A stretch of 5,162 bases of DNA from Porphyromonadaceae bacterium (GTDB lineage Bacteria > Bacteroidota > Bacteroidia > Bacteroidales > Paludibacteraceae), in NCBI GenBank assembly GCA_905372605.1, contig CAJPPQ010000088.1:1-5162 (forward strand), in the 5' to 3' direction. Positions within the stretch are counted from its first letter, which is position 1; each line of letters opens with the position of its first letter. Below the pieces are notes generated by a model that was not told the origin of the DNA, searched no databases, and saw nothing but the letters and a program-made list of their open reading frames with translations. Position numbers and translations under genes: made by a program. This document shows positions 1 to 5,162 of this stretch, in pieces.

Positions 1-49
1 GTCTATCAAAAACCATACAATATGTGTAAGCATATTTTTTCGGTAAATA

Positions 50-66
50 TATTTTTGGCAAAAATA
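50..66. repeat. 17-base perfect inverted repeat, possible operator
   Basis: TATTTTTGGCAAAAATA is a perfect palindrome with arms of 8 bases (50-57 and 59-66) around one central G at 58. The symmetry stops at once outside these arms. Its right arm is the -7 element of the leftward promoter candidate, and its left arm covers the likely transcription start, which is where a dimeric repressor could bind. Because a TAnnTTTG box occurs on both strands here, the palindrome could also arise by chance in A/T-rich DNA. No matching -33 box exists for the plus-strand copy. Confidence 0.35.
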
Positions 67-89
67 ATCATTATTTTCCAGTCACCAAA
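59..89 (-). promoter_or_regulatory. Leftward Bacteroidota-type promoter candidate
   Basis: Read on the minus strand, TTTG (86-89) is followed after exactly 19 bases by TATTTTTG (59-66). This is a full match to the Bacteroidota housekeeping sigma consensus TTTG, about 19-21 bases, TAnnTTTG. The predicted start of transcription would be near 50-54, leaving a leader of at least about 50 bases before a gene that must lie left of the window. The region is A/T-rich, so a chance match remains possible, but both boxes and the spacing are ideal. Confidence 0.5.
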
Positions 90-250
90 TTTTTTCGTGT
101 TAAAAATACGTGAAAGTAAAAATTATTATCAATATTTCCACACATTTCTCTTAAAATAGTCAGATTATATAAGTTGCCACAAATGTATTTTTTCTTTGAT
201 ATATATATACGTTTTCGGGACAAACTACGTTTTGTAAGGTAACAAAATAT

Positions 251-281
251 TTTACAGTTCCGATAAAAACAGTTACTTTTG
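251..281 (+). promoter_or_regulatory. Promoter candidate for the barrel gene (and perhaps aroQ-murG-yitT)
   Basis: TTTA (251-254, one mismatch to TTTG) is followed after 19 bases by TACTTTTG (274-281), a full match to the Bacteroidota -7 consensus TAnnTTTG. Transcription would start near 286-290, giving a leader of roughly 65 bases before the ATG at 354. It is the only site with this arrangement found just upstream of the barrel gene, and no comparable site was found in the short gaps before the next three genes. Confidence 0.55.
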
Positions 282-353
282 TAGTTCATTTGTGTATTGT
301 TAATATATTTCTTTCTGATAGACAGATTATTTTTTTATATAAACCGAAACAGT

Positions 354-2132
354 ATGAAACTCAATACCCTGAAATTGACTTTGATAATGGTTTTCTGTAG
401 CGTATCGCTCGTACTGACGGCACAGAAGAACGATAGTGCAAAGACCATTCGTAACGTACAGATAGAGAGAGAGTACACTCCCGAAGTAGTACCTGTAGAA
501 CGTCCAAACATCAATCTGCAAGTAGAAAATCTCCGTGTGCAGAAGGCAAAGCCTGCATACAGCAATTATATAAAACTCTATGAAATACAGGCCGCTCCAA
601 TAATACCTCTACAGCCTAAAGAGCTTGGAGCTCTAAACAGAGAAACTCCCAAAGCTGGTTTCTTTCGTTTGGGCTTGGGACCTCTATTCCGCTGGCTCGG
701 CGACTTCTGGTATCCTGTCTGGAATACCGACGGCGGATACTTCGATATCTTTGCCAGTCACGACGGTATACTATCGGTCGGAAACGTACCTCCAAAGAAA
801 CTATTCAATACCAAGATAGGACTGAATTTCAACAAAAACTTCGACGGACTGCAGTTTTATCTCTCGGCTATATATGCCAACGAATGGTTCACCTACTACG
901 GAACGGATACGGCTTTGCAAACCAATAATAATGCTCGAGATTGGGACGACCTATTTGCCCCGAAACAATCGTTCAACAAATCGAACTTTGTACTCGGACT
1001 ACGTACCCTCGGCAGAGACGACAACGAAATGCTCTGGAACGGCTATTTGAATTATAAATTGTTTTCGTCGGACAAGCACTTATCCGAACACAACATAAAC
1101 GCCGTATTCTCTTTCGATAAACTTATCGACGATAATTCGCTATCGGGCGAAGGTGGCGCCAAAATCTTCTTTTACAACAATCGCGACAGCGTGGCAATAA
1201 AAGAACTTCCGACCGTAATGGGTATCGATTCGGCTCGGTGGAAACCGAATGTGATATTGTTTCTCAACCCTGCTCTAAAACTCGACTTCGACGAGGTGAA
1301 GATAAAACTCGGAGTAAAATCGTTCTATAGCTTCGGACGGACACCGGCAGTAGCCATTTCTCCCGATGTAAAGATAGACTATCTTCTCGACGATTTTCTG
1401 AATCTTTATGCAGGTATAGGCGGCGATTATACTATCAATTCGCTTGCTCACATCACGCAACGCAATCGTTACTACAACATGTCGGCAGTGGGATATAACA
1501 CATATACGCCATTCGATGCTTTTGCGGGTTTCAAGGTAAAGGTTCTAAAAGGACTGATGGTAGATGCTTCGGTAGGTTATAAATATGCGTTCAATGCTAT
1601 GTTTTTCAAAAACGATGCCTTCTTTTACGGCACAGATACCTGCTACAACCGCTTTTTCGAAGCGACGTTCTACAATGGCGGTTTCTTTCACGCCAATGCA
1701 CGACTAAGCTACAATATAAAAGAACGCGCAAATATTTTTGCTTCAATGGAATACATAAAAGGCAGCCTATCGACAAACAACATACAGTCGCTGGCTTTGC
1801 CTTGGCATACACCCAGATGGCGTATAAATGCAGGAACAGACTTCAAAGTAGGCAAAAACTTCTTTGGCGGACTTAATTTCTATTTCGCATCTACAATGCA
1901 AGCCGAACAGTTCGCTTGGAACAATGCGAATAACACAAAGCAAACGATTATCGATTTGCCATCTACCTACGACCTCAATCTGAACGCTGGCTACAATGCA
2001 AGCAGAAACGTATCGATATTCGCACAGCTCAACAATATTCTGGCTATATCGCCTTCGCTGAATCCTCAGATTTGGTACGGCTATCGGACAATGGGCTTCA
2101 ACGGTCTTATAGGATTCTCGGTTCAGTTCTGA
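354..2132 (+). CDS. TonB-receptor-like outer-membrane beta-barrel protein without plug domain
   Basis: The product is 592 residues and probably sits in the outer membrane; its substrate and role are unknown. Residues 1-23 form a signal peptide (Lys2 and Lys7, hydrophobic core, likely cut at LTA/QK), with no lipobox. A short periplasmic-looking segment follows (about 24-95), rich in Pro and charged residues and carrying EREYTPEV at 38-45. From about residue 98 (FRLGLG) to the end, alternating aromatic/polar stretches look like successive beta strands, and the last strand ends in Phe (GFSVQF), the usual barrel-assembly signal. The C-terminal part (FAQLNNIL, then GYRTMGFNG) resembles the end of TonB-dependent receptors, but there is no room for a plug domain or a clear TonB box. 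I recall similar N-terminal segments (REYxP) in uncharacterised Bacteroidales barrels. The ATG at 354 is preferred to an in-frame TTG at 297, because only it puts the signal peptide at the N-terminus. Confidence 0.85.
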   Translation: MKLNTLKLTLIMVFCSVSLVLTAQKNDSAKTIRNVQIEREYTPEVVPVERPNINLQVENLRVQKAKPAYSNYIKLYEIQAAPIIPLQPKELGALNRETPKAGFFRLGLGPLFRWLGDFWYPVWNTDGGYFDIFASHDGILSVGNVPPKKLFNTKIGLNFNKNFDGLQFYLSAIYANEWFTYYGTDTALQTNNNARDWDDLFAPKQSFNKSNFVLGLRTLGRDDNEMLWNGYLNYKLFSSDKHLSEHNINAVFSFDKLIDDNSLSGEGGAKIFFYNNRDSVAIKELPTVMGIDSARWKPNVILFLNPALKLDFDEVKIKLGVKSFYSFGRTPAVAISPDVKIDYLLDDFLNLYAGIGGDYTINSLAHITQRNRYYNMSAVGYNTYTPFDAFAGFKVKVLKGLMVDASVGYKYAFNAMFFKNDAFFYGTDTCYNRFFEATFYNGGFFHANARLSYNIKERANIFASMEYIKGSLSTNNIQSLALPWHTPRWRINAGTDFKVGKNFFGGLNFYFASTMQAEQFAWNNANNTKQTIIDLPSTYDLNLNAGYNASRNVSIFAQLNNILAISPSLNPQIWYGYRTMGFNGLIGFSVQF

Positions 2133-2182
2133 TGGCAGTAAACATTTGGTGATTATAACAAAAAAGAGCAACACTCCGAATT

Positions 2183-2614
2183 ATGCTTCGACTGGCTGTA
2201 ATAAACGGCGCAAACCTCAATATGCTCGGACGACGGGAGCCCGAGATATACGGCAATACATCGTTCGAAGAGTATTTGGGGCATCTACGAGAGAGCTACG
2301 CTTCTACCGTCGTTTTCGACTACTATCAGTCGAATATCGAAGGTGAGTTGGTAGATTACATACAGAAGGCAGGCACCGACTCCGACGGCATTATCGTAAA
2401 CGCCGGCGGTTATTCGCACACATCGGTAGTAATAGCCGATGCCATCAAAACGACAAAAGTGCCATGCGTCGAAGTGCATATATCGAATGTTTTCAGAAGA
2501 GAAGAAATACGTCGCAGCTCGCTCATTTCGGCGTACGCCGAGGGAGTCGTTATCGGGCTTGGACTCGATGGCTACAGGCTTGCAGTGGAGTGGTTTTTGC
2601 AGCGAGAGCAGTAA
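2183..2614 (+). CDS. aroQ: Type II 3-dehydroquinate dehydratase (AroQ)
   Basis: This cytosolic enzyme converts 3-dehydroquinate to 3-dehydroshikimate by anti elimination of water, the third step of the shikimate pathway to aromatic amino acids. The 143-residue length is normal for the dodecameric type II family. Visible motifs are NGANLNMLGRREPEIYG (8-24) with the lid Arg17 and catalytic Tyr23, NAGGYSHTS (73-81) with substrate-binding Asn73, and EVHISN (97-102) with Glu97 and His99. Arg110 matches the conserved Arg of the REEFR segment. Oddities: the usual Pro of NGPNLN is Ala10, and the segment after EVHISN reads VFRREEIRRSS where relatives usually have a form of VHxREEFRxHS. No expected catalytic residue is missing, so it should be active. 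It starts 50 bases after the barrel gene, without a Shine-Dalgarno sequence, and lies 43 bases before murG, probably on the same transcript. Confidence 0.95.
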   Translation: MLRLAVINGANLNMLGRREPEIYGNTSFEEYLGHLRESYASTVVFDYYQSNIEGELVDYIQKAGTDSDGIIVNAGGYSHTSVVIADAIKTTKVPCVEVHISNVFRREEIRRSSLISAYAEGVVIGLGLDGYRLAVEWFLQREQ

Positions 2615-2645
2615 GAGTACAGGCATAGTAAGTTTTCTATTTAAA

Positions 2646-2651
2646 AAGGAG
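2646..2651 (+). promoter_or_regulatory. Strong Shine-Dalgarno site for murG
   Basis: AAGGAG lies six bases (all A) before the ATG at 2658. It fixes the murG start and argues against longer in-frame readings that would begin inside aroQ. Such a good site stands out here, because the other starts in the window have only A/T-rich leaders, as is usual in Bacteroidota. Confidence 0.7.
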
Positions 2652-2657
2652 AAAAAA

Positions 2658-3788
2658 ATGAGATTCTTAATAAGTGGAGGAGGTACAGGCGGGCATATTT
2701 TCCCTGCTATAAGCATAGCAAATGCCCTGCGACAGGCAGAACCCGACTGCGAGATACTGTTCGTCGGAGCCAATCGGCGTATGGAAATGGACCGCATCCC
2801 CGAAGCGGGCTACGATATAGTGGGGCTCGATGTCTACGGCATCGAACGCCGAAAAATATGGAAAAACGTTAAGGTGTTGTATGGTTTCTTGAAGAGCTAC
2901 CTCGAAGCTCGAAAGATAGTTCGTCGGTTTGCACCCGACGCAGCCATCGGTGTGGGCGGATATGTCTCGGCAGCAGCTATGCGTGCGGCTGCATCATTGG
3001 GAGTACCGGTGATACTGCAAGAGCAAAACTCTTTTGCGGGGATTACAAATAAATTCCTTGCTCGGCGAGCAAAAAAAATATGCGTGGCATACGACGGGAT
3101 GGAGCGTTTTTTCGACAAATCGAAGATAGTCTTTACAGGTAACCCCGTACGCCAAAACATATTGAGTAGAGATTTCGAAATCGACGAGGCATACCGATAT
3201 TTTCATCTCGACCCGTCGAAAAAGACTCTGCTCATAGTAGGAGGCTCGCTCGGAGCACGTACTATCAACGATAGTATTATGGCTCATATAAAAGAGCTGC
3301 GACAGAGCGACATACAAGTAATCTGGCAGACAGGAAAATATTATTTTTCGAATATAAAAGAATATATCCAAGGGCTGTATCCAAGTGTAACCGACGGCAA
3401 TCCTCTCTATTTCAATAACATTTTCGTATCCGATTTCATCTCGAAGATGGACTATGCTTACGCCATAGCCGACGCCGTAATATCGCGAGCAGGAGCAAGT
3501 TCCATTTCGGAACTTTGTCTGCTGGGCAAACCCTCGATACTTGTCCCTTCGCCCAATGTGTCGGAAAATCACCAATACCACAACGCTATGTCTCTGGCAA
3601 ATAAAAACGCTGCCATCGTCGTAGAAGATCACAATGCCAAGCAAACTCTTGTGGAGCAGGCAGTAAGCCTCATCGCCGACGACAAACTATTGGCAGAATT
3701 GAGATGCAATATAAAGCAGCTTGCCGCCAACGATTCGGCACAGGCAATAGCAGCGGTAATACTGGAGGAGGCACGCAAAAAGAGATAA
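2658..3788 (+). CDS. murG: UDP-GlcNAc:lipid I N-acetylglucosaminyltransferase (MurG)
   Basis: MurG adds GlcNAc from UDP-GlcNAc to lipid I (undecaprenyl-PP-MurNAc-pentapeptide) at the inner face of the cytoplasmic membrane, making lipid II for peptidoglycan. The 376 residues cover the full GT-B (GT28) fold. N-domain: glycine loop GGGTGGH (7-13) with the conserved His13, GVGGYVS (98-104), EQNSFAGITNK (122-132) and GNPVR (161-165). C-domain: glycine loop GGSLGAR (195-201), SRAGASSISEL (276-286) with Glu285 expected to contact the UDP-GlcNAc ribose, and PSPNVSENHQYHNA (297-310) for uracil and sugar contacts. All key motifs are intact. ATG 2658 is chosen because it follows AAGGAG by six bases and begins right at the first beta strand. 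In most Bacteroidota murG lies between ftsW and murC in the dcw cluster; here its neighbours are aroQ and a yitT-family gene, so it is either relocated or a second copy. Confidence 0.96.
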   Translation: MRFLISGGGTGGHIFPAISIANALRQAEPDCEILFVGANRRMEMDRIPEAGYDIVGLDVYGIERRKIWKNVKVLYGFLKSYLEARKIVRRFAPDAAIGVGGYVSAAAMRAAASLGVPVILQEQNSFAGITNKFLARRAKKICVAYDGMERFFDKSKIVFTGNPVRQNILSRDFEIDEAYRYFHLDPSKKTLLIVGGSLGARTINDSIMAHIKELRQSDIQVIWQTGKYYFSNIKEYIQGLYPSVTDGNPLYFNNIFVSDFISKMDYAYAIADAVISRAGASSISELCLLGKPSILVPSPNVSENHQYHNAMSLANKNAAIVVEDHNAKQTLVEQAVSLIADDKLLAELRCNIKQLAANDSAQAIAAVILEEARKKR

Positions 3789-3824
3789 TTTATTTAAACG
3801 AAAACACATATCAAATCAATATTT

Positions 3825-4712
3825 ATGGGGATATCTATAACTAAACAAGCAATTTATTCGGAGATTCGTTCGTATCTCGGCATCACATTTGGGCTGTTTT
3901 TATATGTATTGGCGTGGGTGGCGTTCCTTATCCCCAACGAAATAGTGGGCGGAGGAGCTACGGGATTCGCTACCGACATTCATTTCCTGTCGGGTAACAT
4001 CATTCCTATCAACTACGCTTTCTTTTTCACAAACGCTGTGCTACTAGCATTGGGTTTCTATATTCTGGGCAATAAGTTCGGAATAAAGACTATTTACGGT
4101 ATATTTTTCACGTTTTTTATGCTTACCGTCTTGCCCGAACCTACCTTTATCACCAATTCGTTCAAAGATGGCGACAAACTTATTTGTGCCATAATAGGCG
4201 GTATTGTATCGGGATTTGGTATAGCAATCGCTTTTCGCAATGGCGGTAGTGCGGGAGGAACCGATATTGTGGCTATGATAATATCGAAATACCGCAATGT
4301 GTCGCCTGGCAAAGTATATCTATACTCCGACTTGTTCATTATAGGCGCATCGTTTTTTATCAATTTCGATTTCCGCACCATAGTCTACGGATATGTTACG
4401 ATGGCAGTCTTTTCGTATTCGGTCGATCTACTATTGTCGGGAGCAAAACAATCGGTACAGATATTCATCATTTCCAAGAAATACGAAGAGATAGCCAATA
4501 AGATAAACAGCGAGACACACCGCGGAGTAACGGCTCTCGATGCACTCGGTTGGTACTATCAGACCGAAAGCAAGGTACTCATGGTAGTCGCTCGTAAAAA
4601 AGACACCAAGCAGATTCACCGTATAATACAAGATATCGACCCCGATGCCTTCATCTCCGAGGCAAGTGTAATGGGGGTATACGGTAATGGCTTCGAGGTA
4701 ATGAAAAAGTAG
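3825..4712 (+). CDS. YitT family membrane protein (DUF161 + DUF2179)
   Basis: This is a 295-residue inner-membrane protein of the YitT family, whose transported substrate or biochemical role is not established. Hydrophobic segments lie at about 18-37, 62-82, 87-104, 119-137 and 164-205 (probably two spans). Family signatures are the Gly-rich loops IVGGGATGFATDI (40-52) after the first span and NGGSAGGTDIVAMI (139-152) after the fourth. The soluble C-terminal DUF2179 domain spans about 209-295: VQIFIISKKYEEI, the turn HRGVTALDALGWYY (232-245), VLMVVARKKD, then IDPDAFISEA (271-280) and VYGNGF (285-290). It is complete, of normal length, and has no fusion. The gene begins 36 bases after murG with an A/T-rich leader and no evident promoter, so co-transcription with murG is likely. 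That neighbourhood alone is not enough to assign it to cell-wall metabolism. Confidence 0.93.
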   Translation: MGISITKQAIYSEIRSYLGITFGLFLYVLAWVAFLIPNEIVGGGATGFATDIHFLSGNIIPINYAFFFTNAVLLALGFYILGNKFGIKTIYGIFFTFFMLTVLPEPTFITNSFKDGDKLICAIIGGIVSGFGIAIAFRNGGSAGGTDIVAMIISKYRNVSPGKVYLYSDLFIIGASFFINFDFRTIVYGYVTMAVFSYSVDLLLSGAKQSVQIFIISKKYEEIANKINSETHRGVTALDALGWYYQTESKVLMVVARKKDTKQIHRIIQDIDPDAFISEASVMGVYGNGFEVMKK

Positions 4713-4730
4713 AGGCGGATAACGATTTTT

Positions 4731-4763
4731 TTTATCGACTTATACGAAAAAAGTGTAACTTTG
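4731..4763 (+). promoter_or_regulatory. Promoter candidate for kbl
   Basis: TTTA (4731-4734, one mismatch to TTTG, at the end of an eight-T run) is followed after 21 bases by TAACTTTG (4756-4763), a full match to the Bacteroidota -7 consensus TAnnTTTG. The start of transcription would fall near 4768-4771, giving a leader of about 55-60 bases before the kbl ATG. This implies that kbl can be transcribed separately from yitT, although no convincing terminator lies between the two. Confidence 0.6.
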
Positions 4764-4825
4764 TGAGCATTTTCCTATTGCAGTAAAGATGATTTGTAAA
4801 TATTAAAAATCAAAAAGAATAAATT

Positions 4826-5162
4826 ATGTATCAGGATTTTCAGAAATTCCTTACCAATGAGTTGCAGGAGATAAAAGCTGCCGGACTCTGGAAGAATGAG
4901 CGTGAAATCACATCACCTCAAAATGCAAACATCAGTGTAAAAGGCGACAAGGTACTCAACTTCTGTGCCAACAACTACCTCGGCCTCGCCAACAATCCAC
5001 GCCTCATAGCTGCCGCCAAGAATGCTATGGACGAACGTGGTTACGGTATGGCATCCGTTCGTTTTATCTGCGGTACGCAAGACTTGCACAAGGCTCTCGA
5101 AAAAGCTATCGCCAAGTTTTTCAATATGGAAGACACCATCTTGTATGCCGCTTGCTTCGACG
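4826..5162 (+). CDS. kbl: Glycine C-acetyltransferase (2-amino-3-ketobutyrate CoA ligase), 5' part
   Basis: Kbl is a PLP-dependent enzyme that cleaves 2-amino-3-ketobutyrate with CoA to glycine and acetyl-CoA, the second step of threonine breakdown after threonine dehydrogenase. Only the first 112 codons plus one base are in the window; the frame is open to the right edge, and a full protein of this family is about 395-400 residues. The visible part aligns from memory with E. coli Kbl almost without gaps: LTNELQ (9-14), EREITSPQ (25-32), NFCANNYLGLA (45-55), GMASVRFICGTQ (74-85) and MEDTILYAACFD (101-112). The perfect FICGTQ match favours Kbl over the related 8-amino-7-oxononanoate, 5-aminolevulinate and serine palmitoyl synthases. 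The PLP lysine lies beyond the edge. Codons here end in C noticeably often (AAC, TTC, GCC, CTC), as in highly expressed genes. The ATG at 4826 gives the normal N-terminus. Confidence 0.93.
   Translation, partial: MYQDFQKFLTNELQEIKAAGLWKNEREITSPQNANISVKGDKVLNFCANNYLGLANNPRLIAAAKNAMDERGYGMASVRFICGTQDLHKALEKAIAKFFNMEDTILYAACFD

Larger units (their letters stand above)
1..353. other. AT-rich intergenic region between divergent genes
   Basis: No credible gene is visible here. The stretch is strongly A/T-rich and the only sizeable open frame (minus strand, 71-289) has a low-complexity Lys/Asn/Ile/Phe/Tyr composition and covers promoter-like sites on both strands, so it is treated as spurious. What the region does hold is a leftward promoter candidate (59-89, minus), a rightward promoter candidate (251-281, plus) and a 17-base inverted repeat (50-66). 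This arrangement suggests that the gene beyond the left edge is transcribed leftward, divergently from the barrel gene. No tRNA, other structured RNA or convincing terminator hairpin was seen. Confidence 0.7.

Noticed and set aside
180..187. Second minus-strand -7-like box (TACATTTG)
   Set aside because: The nearest upstream TTTG on that strand (221-224) is 33 bases away, too far for the 19-21 base spacing.
71..289. 72-codon open frame on the minus strand in the upstream intergenic region
   Set aside because: Composition is that of random A/T-rich DNA (Lys, Asn, Ile, Phe, Tyr), no recognisable domain or signal peptide is present, and it overlaps promoter-like sites on both strands.
297..353. 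In-frame extension of the barrel gene to a TTG start at 297
   Set aside because: It would add 19 residues before a well-formed signal peptide that starts at the ATG at 354; the leader is A/T-rich and shows no ribosome binding site at 297.
2629..2636. TAAGTTTT as an internal promoter for murG
   Set aside because: It matches the -7 consensus at seven of eight bases only, and the nearest TTTG (2596-2599) is 29 bases upstream.
2439..2657. In-frame N-terminal extension of murG overlapping aroQ
   Set aside because: MurG proteins begin directly with the MRFLISGGGTGGH-type strand and loop, and the ATG at 2658 has a strong ribosome binding site. The extension is just aroQ read in another frame.
2285..2797. 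170-codon minus-strand open frame across aroQ and the murG start
   Set aside because: It is antisense to two well-identified genes and crosses their intergenic gap, with no recognisable domain.
2994..3644. 216-codon minus-strand open frame inside murG
   Set aside because: It is the antisense shadow of a strongly conserved gene, rich in Tyr, Cys, Ile and Val with no recognisable motif.
4723..4737. CGAT, seven T and ATCG as a terminator hairpin after yitT
   Set aside because: The stem is only four base pairs with a T-only loop and no T run after it. The T run instead overlaps the -33 region of the kbl promoter candidate.
4789..4806. Five-codon open frame (MICKY) in the kbl leader as a regulatory leader peptide
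   Set aside because: It is very short, has no ribosome binding site, contains no run of regulatory codons such as Thr, and no attenuator hairpin follows.

Overview
The window looks like a chromosomal housekeeping stretch from a member of the Bacteroidota, most likely order Bacteroidales. Three things suggest this. The promoter-like sites fit the Bacteroidota consensus (TTTG, about 19-21 bases, TAnnTTTG). Most genes lack a Shine-Dalgarno sequence and have A/T-rich leaders. The proteins (a TonB-receptor-like barrel, a MurG with the SPNVSENHQ loop, an AroQ of Bacteroidales type) resemble that group from memory. Genus cannot be fixed from the sequence alone.

Layout: 1-353 is a very AT-rich intergenic region. 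It holds a good leftward promoter candidate (minus strand, 59-89), whose gene lies beyond the left edge, and a rightward promoter candidate (251-281) for the first gene. A 17-base perfect inverted repeat (50-66) overlaps the leftward -7 element. Next come four complete genes, all on the plus strand: an outer-membrane beta-barrel protein of unknown function (354-2132), aroQ for type II 3-dehydroquinate dehydratase (2183-2614), murG for the lipid II-forming glycosyltransferase (2658-3788) and a YitT/DUF161-DUF2179 membrane protein (3825-4712). The gaps between them are 50, 43 and 36 bases with no convincing internal promoter or terminator, so they could form one transcription unit. After a 113-base gap with its own promoter candidate (4731-4763), the 5' part of kbl (glycine C-acetyltransferase) begins at 4826 and runs off the right edge.

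Functionally the genes do not form one pathway. AroQ works in the shikimate pathway, MurG in peptidoglycan assembly, the barrel in the outer membrane, YitT in the inner membrane with unknown role, and Kbl in threonine breakdown. The points most worth a second look are the position of murG away from any visible division/cell-wall (dcw) neighbours, the plug-less TonB-receptor-like barrel with a conserved-looking N-terminal EREYTPEV segment, and the palindrome over the divergent promoter. I see no mobile element, CRISPR array, RNA gene or defence system, and no clear sign of an undescribed multi-gene system.
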